Assembly (NCBI GenBank): GCA_016169945.1
Contig: JADLSH010000127.1
Span: 1,366,501-1,430,500 of the forward strand
Length of the DNA stretch: 64,000 nt
DNA from: Trachythela sp. YZ-2020
Lineage: Eukaryota > Cnidaria > Anthozoa > Malacalcyonacea > Clavulariidae
Direction of reading: 5' to 3'
The position numbers and the translations under genes are program-made. This document shows, piece by piece, positions 54,043-64,000 of the stretch. The notes below the pieces were generated by a model. It was not told the origin of the DNA, searched no databases, and saw only the letters and a program-made list of their open reading frames with translations. Positions within the stretch are counted from its first letter, which is position 1. Each line of letters starts with the position of its first letter.

Positions 54043-55921
54043 TTACATGTGGTCGGTTGTGTCATCCATATGTCTGATATGAAAGTTCACCACATATTCA
54101 GCGTTGGTTCTCTGGACAGAGATACCAAATGGTGCAAAAGGATGAAACGTGAACGCCACCAAGCGTCGAGCTGATGGTGGCGATGGTCGACCAAGGAAAC
54201 CTGCGTGAATTTTGAACTTGAGCAAACCAGAATCTCTGGCATAAAACCTGGAGAAAAAGAAATACAATAAAATAGGTACTGTACAAGACGTGCTGGAACA
54301 AACTTGTAAAAATAGGCTACAAATACAATCAGTTTGAAGGTTCAGTAGGACCACAGTACCTGAATTATATAACAAGAACTTCAACGTTTCGAGCAAGGGT
54401 CCTTCAAAGGGTGACTTAGGGAGAATTGGGACTTAAATTAGAAATTCATATTTCACAGTTATATAACAATATAATTCACCTGATTGGGTGATCTCCACAA
54501 GCCTTGGGTCGTTCCATGACAGACACCCACTTATCGTCATAACTAAATAACGACAGATCCAGGAACGGGCTGCTGCTGTAGGATTGAGAGCTGATTGGTA
54601 GTTGAGCCAACAGCCTTTTGATCGCTTCCGTTTGTCCACCATACTTTGCGTTGATGATTGTGTGTTTGAAACGTCTCAGGATCTGCCGAGCATGAATGTT
54701 ACTTGACGCCGAGCAGGTGAATTGACCAACTGTATGAAGCATCGCGTTTCGAAAATGATCGCAAAACTGCTCAAATATGTTGAGCAGTTCTTCTGACGTG
54801 TTCTCGTAAACCGATAGAATCTCGGTCGTTTTCATGTTGTAAATCACAAAAAATGACGGTTGGGAGTTAGGGTCGTTAGCTCTGAGGGTGACGACGTCTT
54901 CGCTAGCATACTTTATGAAAACATGATCCTCGTCAAGAAGTTGCATTTTCCACATTTTGAGATTTCGGAACAAATCAAAATGCTGGTAGAATCTTCTAAT
55001 TGCTAGAAGAGTGCCAATACTTTGAGCTCGTCTCCAAAGAAACACAAGTAACCGGTGTTTAAGCCCGTTAATGCATTTCTCTGTGTAAGGTCTAAACGGA
55101 CGGTTTTCTTGGGATGGTCGCACCGCTGCCGACATCATTTCATCATCCTCGTTACAAAATCGTCCTATCGTCCGCACATCGATGAAACGGCCGTCTGATG
55201 TGACTTGAAAAATATGAATAGTTTGGTGTTGGACGGACAACACTGCTAGTAAGTCCTTGTATAAGTATAAGCCTTGGTTATGGGAGAGAAAAATCTTGTC
55301 ACATTTAAACGACCGGGAGTCGGAGAGGGATCCAGTGTACAGGTCAATCAAATGCAGGGTGTAGTCCTCTAGTGCACACCTTTGATGATGAGGGGTCACC
55401 GATTCATTATTCCGATACACATCGTAGAAATAGGGGTGGGGATCTTCGGGCAGCTGACAAGCAGAACAGACTATGACATATCGGCCGTCGTCTGTAAACA
55501 GACTACACTCTCGGTTAAGATGCTCATTGTTAGGGGCAACAGTCGTGACTGCAAGCTGGCGAAAAAACTGCGAAAACAATTTGCTGCGTATTGTGGACGA
55601 ATTAACCCGCGGGTCAGCAAGCATTTCCCCCGCGGCGCTTGCTCCTTGAAATTCATAAATTTCCAACGAACTTTGGTCAAGCGAAAATGCAACAAAATGC
55701 CTGCCATCTGGCGAGAATTTTCTCAAAAAACATGGCGGTTTTTCAACGTTAACAATGGTAAAATTTGGAAAGATATTTTGATTAAATGACCTTGCCTGAT
55801 TGAAGTGTGTCCCAGGCTTGCAGAGGTGCGTCTCTCTTTGACGGAGTTTCCATACGATACTCTGGTTCTTAACACGTCTTGGTTTGAATTTCAGCGGTCC
55901 AGAGGTGAAGGATTGATCCAT
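54043..55921 (-). CDS. DET1: DET1, CUL4-DDB1 ubiquitin ligase component
   Basis: De-etiolated 1 homolog, which with DDB1, CUL4 and COP1 forms the DCX(DET1-COP1) ubiquitin ligase; nuclear. Two exons, 54480-55921 and 54043-54247, joined ...[13 protein letters not shown] in phase; 548 aa, against 550 in human. Conserved stretches include [137 protein letters not shown] and the C-terminal [20 protein letters not shown]. One very long first exon is unusual in this intron-rich neighbourhood. Intron 54248-54479 contains a fragment of the AACTTCAACGTTTCGAGC repeat. Confidence 0.97.
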
Positions 55922-57142
55922 GAAGTTTTTGAAGTGTTTACTTCTTGCTTTGGCGAGTTATTCAATTTACAAAAGTGAACAAAAGTTAATAATTTCAACA
56001 CCGGCCGCCCGCCATCTTGTTTTGAAAATGTCAGTTTTTTCAGCCCACCTGATTCGCATTCGTAAGATTGACGCAAAAATGTCGCCGATTATTCAGTCAC
56101 TTGCGCGATTATTCAGAAAATTGAAAGAATAAAGGAAGGAATGAAAAATAATAGAAAATTTGTTGGTGGCAAAGTGGTGTGCGCATGTCCCTTTCACTTC
56201 GGTGGCCGGGTTTCCATTTCTGTAAAATGCAGTTGTCTGCAAATTATAATTCACCTCAGTCACATGTGAGAGGTGCACTTCCAGTCTGACTCTATCAAAC
56301 ATCACATGTTTCCCACAGGTACTCTGGTTTCCTCCTGTAGTAACACTGGATCAATAAGGGATGGCTCTTACTGGAACTCTACAGGAAGAGCCTCCTCCAC
56401 AGGCGTTTCATTAATTGGAGCGGGCTGGGAAAATTAGGTAGTTTAGGTTTTCTCCTGTAGCAACACTGAAGCAATAAAGGATAGCTCTGGACCACTAGGA
56501 AGAACAGTTATAATTGATAAAGCGATCTAGTATAAATTAAATTAGTTTGGTTTTAAAGAATTGACCAGTCAAGAAACTTGATCCATTGATACATAGAATA
56601 GTTATTAATGTAAAAAAATACATATTTTTAAAATACTCGTTATGACTAAAAATACTTGGTTAGGTATGACTTTCATAGTTGAACCCACAGCTTACTGCGA
56701 GTACTAGCATATCTCATCTCCTTCAGGCTTCAGCGTACTTTTTTCTTGTTGTTTTCACGGACATGCAAGTCCTCGCAGCAAGTTTTGTGGGAGGAATGAA
56801 AAATGGCTTTAGTTTATAACTTCTAAACTATAACTTATAAATTATAAGTAGGTTGTTCAGGTCCAACGTTCCAAACTTAGCTGAGGGCCTGAATGGCGTC
56901 AACTTACTGCCAATATTTGCCTGTATTTTGACTTACAACTGACAAACTACCTTTATTAACTGAAAGCTGACAAAAAGGTGAAACAGCAATTTGGAACCGA
57001 CATCTTACAAAATATCTTACTAAATATCTTACTGAAAGCTGACCATAGGTTTCAATTTTAGCTGACAAGTGACATATAAACACCCCAGCTTCTTACTGTG
57101 AACAATATACATCTTAACTTACTTATTATAAACTACATTATA
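55922..57142. other. Intergenic, DET1 upstream to adhesion GPCR 3' end
   Basis: Holds SINE B copies at 56165-56545 and otherwise AT-rich sequence with a TGACAA-rich stretch at 56930-57080. No exon recognised. Confidence 0.5.
56165..56545 (+). mobile_element. SINE family B, with a partial second tail
   Basis: Head GTGGCAAAGTGGTGTGCGCA, CCTCAGTCACATGTGAGAGG, CTGGTTTCCTCCTGTAGTAA; near 56390-56450 another copy's body fragment (TCTCCTGTAGCAACACTGAA) follows, ending TAATTGATAAAGCGATCTAG. Confidence 0.75.
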
Positions 57143-60100
57143 TTACACATGCGTGTCAGCTATAGACACCCGACGTAATTCAAGCTTCTCCGTTCTCATT
57201 GGTTCCTGTTTTAATTCGACTACCTCATCCTTCCCATCATGCTCTTCTGGTAAAGTCTCCCCAGTCTTTAGGGCGCGCACCAACTCATTGAGATCTTCAG
57301 ATAATTCTTCTTCCTCTTTTTCGATGACGTCATCGTTACTTTCGTCACCAGGCCTCTTGCCGTGGTACGCATCATAGAGAGGGTTAATCTGAGCCAGGGG
57401 GGAGTCATTGAAACCTCGCCGGCTGCCTTTGGGTGTGGCACCGTCGTATTCAAAATCATCCCATTCGTTCTACAGAAGGCATTAAATTATAGTATGTTAG
57501 ATATACATGATAAACTAAATTAAATTGAACGAACTAAAGTTATCTATACTGGAGTTTATCAGTTCTAAACTGTTCTTCCCTAGAGTTCAGTAAGAGCCAT
57601 ATATTCCTGTGTTACTACAGGAGAAAACCTAAACTAAACCAACTTTAATTATACTGGATAGCTCTGTCAGTTCTAAACGTTTCTCTCTAGTGGTTCAATA
57701 AAGCCCATTCCTTATTGGTCCAGTGTTACCGACTGCAGGAGGAAAGCGGAGGAAACCTAAACTAAACCAACTTTAGTTATACTGGATAGTAGCACTGTCA
57801 GTTCTAAACATTTCTCCCTAGAGGTCCAGTAAGGGCCATCCCTTATTGATCCAGTGTTACTACAGGAGGAAACCTAAACTAAACCAACTTTAATTATACT
57901 GGATAGCTCTGTCAGTTCTAAACTGTTCTCCCTAGAGGTCCAGTAAGGGCCATCCCTTATTGATCCAGTGTTACTACAGGAGGAAACCTAAACTAAACCA
58001 ACTTTAATTATACTGGATAGCACTGTCAGTTCTAAACTGTTCTCCCTAGAGGTCCAGTAAGGATCATCTCTTATTGATCCAGTGTTACTACAGGAGGAAA
58101 CCTAAACTAAACCAACTTTAATTATACTGAATAGCTCTGTCAGTTCTAAACGTTTCTTCCTAGAGGTCCAGTAAGGATCATCTCTTATTGATCCAGTGTT
58201 ACTACAGGAGGAAACCTAAACTAAACCAACTTTAATTATACTGGATAGCTCTGTCAGTTCTAAACTGTTCTTCCTAGAGATCCAGTAAGGATCATCTCTT
58301 ATTGATCCAGTGATTCCTTATTGGTCCAGTGTTACTGACTGCAGGAGGAAAGCGGAGTACCAGAAAAAAATCTGCGCACGATACATACATAAAACCAATC
58401 TCAGACTTACTCCCTCAGGCGGTGATAGTCGGAGGTCAGATTTCGGCAGACTGTTGACACTCTGCGCATCGTACATGACCGGTCTCTCTGCATAATAATC
58501 AGTTGGTGAAGGATTATGTAGCGATGGTGAGCTGGTTTGTAAGAGGTAGGCTTCATCGCGATACTTCTTACGACATTGATTACGCAGAACAAAATATACC
58601 ATGAAGACGTATAATCCCTAAAATGGAAGAAATGTAATTGAATGTAAAAACAGAATTGAAAAAGGTTAAACGGGCTAGTAGATGACTAGATCTATTTCTA
58701 ATAATGGAGGTACAGTATAGATGGTGTTACACAATAAGCTGCCGTGTTTGTGTCTGAACTACCTGAAAAATATATGACATATTAAGTGGTATACAAATAT
58801 TTCCCCAAAACAGTAAAATCATTTCACTTACAGTAAAGACATCAAAGATAGCAAACAAAATGGCGAGCCATAACTTTCCAAAAGCTAGATGTAGACCACC
58901 AAACAACCATGTCATCGTGATTGCGAAGAAGACAATCCATAAATGCATCACCTCTGTAAAACATAATCACGCATTATAGAGTGCCTAGGCAAAATTTATG
59001 TTTGTTTTAAACTCAGTTATTAATGAGATCATGGTCTAATAGACAAGTTCTACAGTTCTAGTTTACGAAAACGTAGAATAGAACAAAGGCAACTAAGCAT
59101 TAGAATTATCTACATGAGTGAATATAGCTCTTATACATAATTCTAATGCTTAGTTACCTTTGTTGTAGGTCTGTTCAGGATGAATCGGTTATGGGTGTTA
59201 ATGCTGACCCTAATCCTTATCCTAACCATTAATCTTACACTAATCCTTGCCTGATCCTAACACTGTTTTTAAACCTTATCCAAACCGTAATCCTTATCCT
59301 AATCCTATTCCTTTAAACTCTAACCCAAATCCCAACCTAATTTGGTTGAACTTCGTACCTTTAATATTATGATGTCCTCTGAATAAATCATCATAAAGTT
59401 TCCATTGTAAAGTCACTTGGTAAGCTTGCGTCGTCACGACACCAACAGCGAGCAGGAAGAGAAGAACTGGACCCAAGACACTTGCCAGAGCACCGTAAGC
59501 GTTTGGTATGAAACACCTAAAGTAAACAGGTGCGTTTCACTAAGCATTGTTGTGGTGCAGACGGTGGTCACCGATAGTTAATATTAGAGTTTCGGCTGCA
59601 TTCCAGTCGTGCGTTTTTCGCCGTTCGCACGTACACGCACGGAAAAGTTTCAATCCATTTAAATGTTACTTATGAAATAACCAAATGAATAAATGTACAG
59701 AATATAGTGTTCCGTAAGTTTTAGTATGCATTTGTTAACTTATTTGTAAAATATTAAAAACTTAGAAGGATTTAAACTTTTCCGTGCGTGTACGTACGTA
59801 TAAAAAACGCATGACTGGAAAGCAGCCTTGAGAAGATAATGTTAATTCTTTTTCACTATAGATGTAGTAGTCCCGTATTGTTGGGTTTAAACACTATCAT
59901 GCAGCAGACGATGGTCAATCGGTATTTATCAGAGTAAGAAAATAATGTTAATTTTTTTCATTATCTCTATCACTATCAGCTGAGTCGTAACACGTATTGA
60001 AATCCACCAAGAAACAAAATTTAGCACAATGTAGACTAGTTGACTTACATATCGCCATTGCTGTGGACATCGGCGTAAATTTCTGTGATACCCCAGTTAT

Positions 60101-63100
60101 AGAGAGCATGAGTGATTATGACATACAGGGCGATGCAGAGCACAGGAATACCTGAAGAAAAAGAAATTCAGAAGTTAGCTCGAGAAAACGCTACAGCCCC
60201 GTACAGCTCTGCTCATGAAAAGCCTAGCGTCAGTTCTTTCATCAAAACCTGTCAATTCTTACCCCATCCAAGCATGAAGAAGAGGATAAATTTGCGATCT
60301 GTGTACTCGTCGTTTAATACAAGAATTCTCCAGAGATTACAGCACTAAGTAGTAAAAATAGAAGATATTGAAACAAAGATAGGGATCGACAGCAACAACA
60401 TCATCAACATCAACATCAACATCAACATCAACGGCGACATCAACGTCAACATCAACGGCGACATCAACATCAACATCAACATCAACGGCGACATCAACAT
60501 CAACATCGACATCGACATCGACATCGACATCAACATCAACATCAACATCAACGGCGACATCAACATCAACATCAACATCAACGGCGACATCATCATCATC
60601 ATCAACATCGACATCGACATCGACATCGACATCGACATCAACATCAACATCAACATCAACAACAGCGACAACCGCAACAACAACAACACAAAAAATACCT
60701 GCACAAACATCCAACAGAAATGCGCCAAAAGGAAGTAATGGATTAGGATTCCTAACGCTGTACATTGCTCGGGTTTGTCCGTCAAATGTGGACTGACATA
60801 AGCCGCAACCACGACCAGCAACTATGGAGAAAAGAACGATTTGTTTAGTTGCGCAATCAAATCTATGTAAAAGTGTCAGCTGATACGTCTGTCGTAAGGG
60901 AAGCTATCACAGAGTTAATCTTGAATACGTGGTTCCAGTGCCTCGTGGTTCCAGTGCCTCGTGGTTCCAGTACCTCGTGGTTCCAGTACCTCGTGGTTCC
61001 AGTACCTCGTGGTTCCAGTCTGGTTAGCGATAAACGATATGTTTGAGGGTTTTTAGGATCAAGTCTTGTTATATTTCTCAGGTAGCTTGAACCTACTAAC
61101 CCTCAAGCAGAGGTGGAAAAAGTATCGGATCCTGGGAACCTAGTTCCCAGAAATATTTTTGGATCTGAACTTTTGCAGGAAAATTTTCACAGAAATTTCA
61201 GTAAGTAAGTAAGTAAGGGTGCTATTATCCTTATTGCAGCTGAGAGCAGCTGAGAGCTAAGCTGAATTGCAGAAGCACACACCAAAACGTGACCAAGTCG
61301 AAGGCTTTCGCGGCGCATATGGCAGCTCACACCTCACGCTCGGAGCCATCACGGCTAGGGCTAATGGAAGGGGGTTAAAGGGGTTAAACCCAACCCACCC
61401 TGTCAACATTCCTGTGGGAGGGAGAAACCGGAGAAAAGAAAACCTTTCGGGCAGAGCGTTGACTAACTTTTTTCACATCACATGCAAGTCGTCCCCAACG
61501 GGGCTTGGCTTGACGAAACCACGTGTGCGCTCTGTGCGTGCTCGCCACGCCCTTGTATCAACTGATGAGTAATAACAAAACTAGAGTATGCTCTAGTCTA
61601 GACTAGTAATTGTAATGCATTTTGTATTCACTATATCAAATTTAACACCACTGAATATCACGAAACAGCACTCCAATCAGTCCAATGTCAAAATCAATCA
61701 ATGATAAAAAAATTTTCCACCTCTGCCCTCAAGCATACCACAGAGTTAAACCTGCTCCCGTTGGTCTAGGGTAGGGTAGGGTAGGGTAGGGTAGGGTAGG
61801 GTATTACTTAGGATGGATGACTACCCTGCACTGACTGCTTGAAAACTCATAATTTGTGGTTGGTTCTCTCCTGTGCTTCGAGGGTTTTTCTCCGGGTACT
61901 CCGGTTTTCCTCCCTCATCAAGAACTAACCCTTCCACCGTAGCTGTGCTCAGTGATCAGACATGGGTTGTATGGTGGCAGACAGAGGCGCCCTAGTAAGC
62001 CTTCGACTCGGTCACGTTTGAGCTGCGTCCTTTGCAATTCAGCTCTTAGCTGCAAGGAAAGATGTTTAGCACCCATTCCCTTTACCATTTACCAATCGAT
62101 AAACTTACATGTAAGGCGAAGCCAGCGAAGAACATGTGCATGAGCAGCTTGGCAGAAAATGTGTTTTCTAACGAACATGTATGATGAGCGACGATCACCA
62201 GGAAGAATGAAATCATGCAGATAAATGCAGCGATATAAAAGTAAAACTCATAACCGACACGGTCGTCACTTTGAGCACGAACAGCGAAGTTCGAGAAATG
62301 TTTACATTCACACTCGACGTAATCTTCTGCCTCTTCCTGAAAAGTAACAGAATAAATTTGGTTTAAATATTTGAAATGCTTCCTTTAGTGAGCGTACAAC
62401 AAGGGTTGACCCTTATACTGGGTCTCTAGGAAGAACGGTTTAAAACTGATAGAGCTATCCAGTGTAAATATAGTTAGTTTAGTTTAGGTTCCCACTTGTA
62501 GAAACACTTGACCAAAAAGAGATGTCCACTTACTGGACCCTCTAGGAAGAACAGTTTAGAACTGATAAAGCTATCCACTATAAATAGAGTTAGTTTAGTT
62601 CTAGCACTTGCCTTTACTGAGCAGATACTGTTGTCCCAGGCTTCTTTATGCCATTTCAAACACTCGGCTCCTTTAGGTGTAACTCTTCTCTCTCCAGTGT
62701 AAATTCTATAATACGATGAACCTTGTCCGGGGTTTGTCTCTGAAGAATTCTTGACAGAAGTTGACAAGACTCGATCATTCAAAATATCGTCATTATTATC
62801 TTTATTAAACCAATGTGCAGTGTGATACTCGATTAAATGAATATCACCGCATTTCGCCGACTGTCCAACAGAGTTCGTGGTTTGGTAAATATTTGAGGGA
62901 TACGTGAAGAGGTTCTTGGATGAGCTGCAAGAAACAAAGCATTATTAATGGATAGAAAAGATTTTATCGGTTCAAAATAATCCTGTGGCGAAACTTAAAT
63001 ATTTATGAAAGGACAAGATGAGGAACGAAGAGATCAGAAGAAGATGTGGAGTGGTAGACATTGCAGAGAAGGTGAGGGAAGCAAGGCTGGGATGGTATGG

Positions 63101-64000
63101 AGACGTAATAAGAAGAGATGAAGGAGAACCAGTCAGAGATATTATGGAATGAAGAGATCAGAAGAAGATGTGGGGTGGTAGACATTGCAGAGAAGGTGAG
63201 GGAAGCAAGGCTGAGATAGTATGGACACGTAATAAGAAGAGATGAAGGAGAGCCAGTCAGAGATATTATGGAATGAAGAGATCAGAAGAAGATGTGGGGT
63301 GGTAGACATTGCAGAGAAGGTGAAGGAAGCAAGGCTGTGATGGTATGGTCACGTAATAAGGAGAGCTGGTCAGAGACGTTATGGAATGAAAAGATCAGAA
63401 GATGTGGGGTGGTATGCTAAAGGGATAAAAATTGATCTAAATAAAAAAATACCTTGACTTTATTATAAGATTATTGATATCTTTCTCATATCGTCTCCTT
63501 CCTTCCACTGTCGCATATTTTCCATTCTTTTTAACAACTATCGACCCAGGGCATTCTTCACCATTGAGCAAAGCGAACGCATACTTTACAAACGGTTCTG
63601 TAAACTGTGATTTTCCCTTGAAATCGTCTCGCTCTGGATCCAGTAAGGCATCAAAAACATTTATAAAGAGATTACTCAATTCACTTGTCAATATTCTGTT
63701 CTTTTCGTCAGCTCTTCGTCCATGATCGTCCAAGATTGTGTTGAGAAAATTAGCCGTGATTGTAATATGGCTAGCTGTCAACGTTTCTTGGTTTAATGTC
63801 GTAAATAGCGACTGAAGAATCCTAGTCATATCATCGTTAGACAATGGAGTCTTGAGAGAATCAGATCTGAGTTTCAGAAACTGTGTTGTTGGTGCAGTGT
63901 TGGAAATGATCACCATTGTTTTTGAATACTCTTCGTCCAACCTCGCGTCAGCTGTGATGTTATATAGGGTCACATTAAACGCTTTAGGATACGGTGTGTC
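57143..64000 (-). CDS. Adhesion G-protein-coupled receptor, 5' end outside window
   Basis: Ten visible exons: 63453-64000 (open to the edge), 62612-62924, 62109-62336, 60699-60821, 60263-60344, 60049-60151, 59359-59516, 58832-58953, 58411-58617, 57143-57469. The first two are GAIN-domain sequence with ITADARL, an ILTSELSNLF helix and several N-glycosylation sites. The GPS lies at the start of the third: YVECECKHFSNFAV, with the HF-S cleavage triad. Transmembrane segments: TM1 FYFYIAAFICMISFFLVIVA, TM2 AKLLMHMFFAGFALH, TM3 ILIHYFLLAHFCWMFVQ, TM4 FILFFMLGWGIPVLCIALYV, TM5 GPVLLFLLAVGVVTTQAY, TM6 MHLWIVFFAITMTWLFGGL, TM7 AILFAIFDVFTGLYVFMVYF. The acidic tail ends DTHV, a class I PDZ-binding pattern. 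Subfamily not identified. The donor at 62611 is GC (AAAG-GCAAGT), with a GT donor 6 nt earlier also in frame. Confidence 0.93.
57535..58345 (-). repeat. Tandem array of the SINE B 3' region, ~120-bp unit
   Basis: About seven units of AACCAACTTTAATTATACTG, GATAGCTCTGTCAGTTCTAA AC, AGGTCCAGTAAGG and TTACTACAGGAGGAAACCTA. Each unit is the complement of the SINE body-plus-tail. Located in the last intron of the adhesion GPCR. Confidence 0.92.
59180..59345. repeat. Degenerate CCTAATCCTTAT tract
   Basis: Imperfect CCTAACC/CCTAATC units resembling a decayed telomere-like hexamer array; interstitial, in an adhesion GPCR intron, abutting the exon at 59359. Confidence 0.6.
59885..60010. mobile_element. 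MITE family 3 copy
   Basis: CATGCAGCAGACGATGGTCA and TCAGAGTAAGAAAATAATGT. A left-end fragment of the same family is at 59540-59600. Confidence 0.55.
60395..60690. repeat. ACATCA/ACATCG hexanucleotide minisatellite
   Basis: About 300 bp of ACATCA, ACATCG and GGCGAC units in a higher-order order, in the adhesion GPCR intron between TM3 and TM4 exons. It begins 50 bp from an exon. Confidence 0.95.
60930..61020 (+). repeat. Minisatellite, 16-17-bp unit
   Basis: Six copies of GTGGTTCCAGTACCTC or a close variant, in an adhesion GPCR intron. Confidence 0.9.
61108..61725. mobile_element. hAT-type non-autonomous element, 8-bp duplication
   Basis: Inverted ends CAGAGGTGGAAAAA / TTTTCCACCTCTG, flanked by the exact direct repeat CCCTCAAG (61100-61107, 61726-61733). 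It contains a SINE A fragment (CCCACCCTGTCAACATTCCT) near 61390-61470, so it carries or was invaded by a SINE. Confidence 0.88.
61766..61803 (+). repeat. (GGGTA)n microsatellite
   Basis: Seven GGGTA pentamers. Similar to, but not, the TTAGGG telomere unit. Followed by a partial SINE C (61805-61945) with GTGGTTGGTTCTCTCCTGTG. Confidence 0.9.
62395..62600 (+). mobile_element. SINE B 3' fragments, two in tandem
   Basis: Two TAGGAAGAAC-GGTTTA/CAGTTTA...ACTGATAGAGCTATCC tails followed by AAATATAGTTAGTTTAG, ending about 12 bp before the adhesion GPCR donor at 62611. Confidence 0.75.
63005..63415 (+). mobile_element. Tandemly repeated LINE reverse-transcriptase C-terminus
   Basis: Three copies of a ~133-bp unit encoding (plus strand) RNEEIRRRCGVVDIAEKV and EARLGWYGDVIRRDEGEPV, the usual C-terminal motif of endonuclease-type non-LTR RTs. 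Copies end at ATGGAATGA; the last is shortened. In a GAIN-domain intron. Confidence 0.8.

Noticed and set aside
60337..60821. Two long minus-strand ORFs of (DV)n and (SM)n repeats
   Set aside because: Translations of the hexanucleotide minisatellite; only the first 41 codons of the second (60699-60821) are a real TM3 exon.
61766..61803. Telomeric repeat
   Set aside because: The unit is the pentamer GGGTA, short and interstitial.

Overview
The window is nuclear DNA from an intron-rich animal. Its coding exons are short, conserved and joined by GT-AG introns, and they are separated by AT-rich sequence full of MITEs, tRNA-headed SINEs, minisatellites and LINE remnants. Deep intron conservation, a minor-spliceosome intron, a TE-derived integrase-core (rva_4-like) gene and divergent GPCRs fit a non-bilaterian such as an anthozoan cnidarian. 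That placement is inference; no species is claimed. All gene structures were assembled by hand from splice sites, reading phase and remembered family sequences. Reading phase closes across every junction listed, but no transcript was available.

Layout. 1-2512 (-): integrase-core gene, 3' end off the window. 3486-3741 (-): two tiny exons encoding the N-terminus of translation elongation factor eEF2; the rest must lie left of position 1, so the integrase gene would sit inside an eEF2 intron. 4.2-6.6 kb: four TE or tandem-repeat blocks. 7041-15165 (-): a 14-exon FERM protein of the FRMD3/FRMD5 type. 16607-19402 (-): complete 7-exon cyclin B. 20178-26123 (-): complete 9-exon DNAAF4/DYX1C1 with an AT-AC (U12) intron. 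26990-39176 (-): complete 36-exon MYBBP1A/Pol5-type nucleolar protein. 39371-44932 (+): complete 14-exon stomatin-like protein 2, head-to-head with MYBBP1A across a 194-bp shared promoter. 45576-46775 (-): rhodopsin-class GPCR. 50726-52282 (+): three-exon, seven-finger C2H2 protein. 54043-55921 (-): two-exon DET1. 57143-64000 (-): adhesion GPCR, 5' end off the window.

These genes do not form one pathway; they are mainly housekeeping (translation, cell cycle, ribosome biogenesis, mitochondrial membrane, ubiquitin ligase) and receptor/cilium genes. The unusual content is in non-coding structure: a U12-type intron, a possible nested gene, a shared promoter with two E-boxes, several transposons with intact target-site duplications, a SINE sharing its 3' tail with a LINE, and satellite monomers that recur in introns of unrelated genes.
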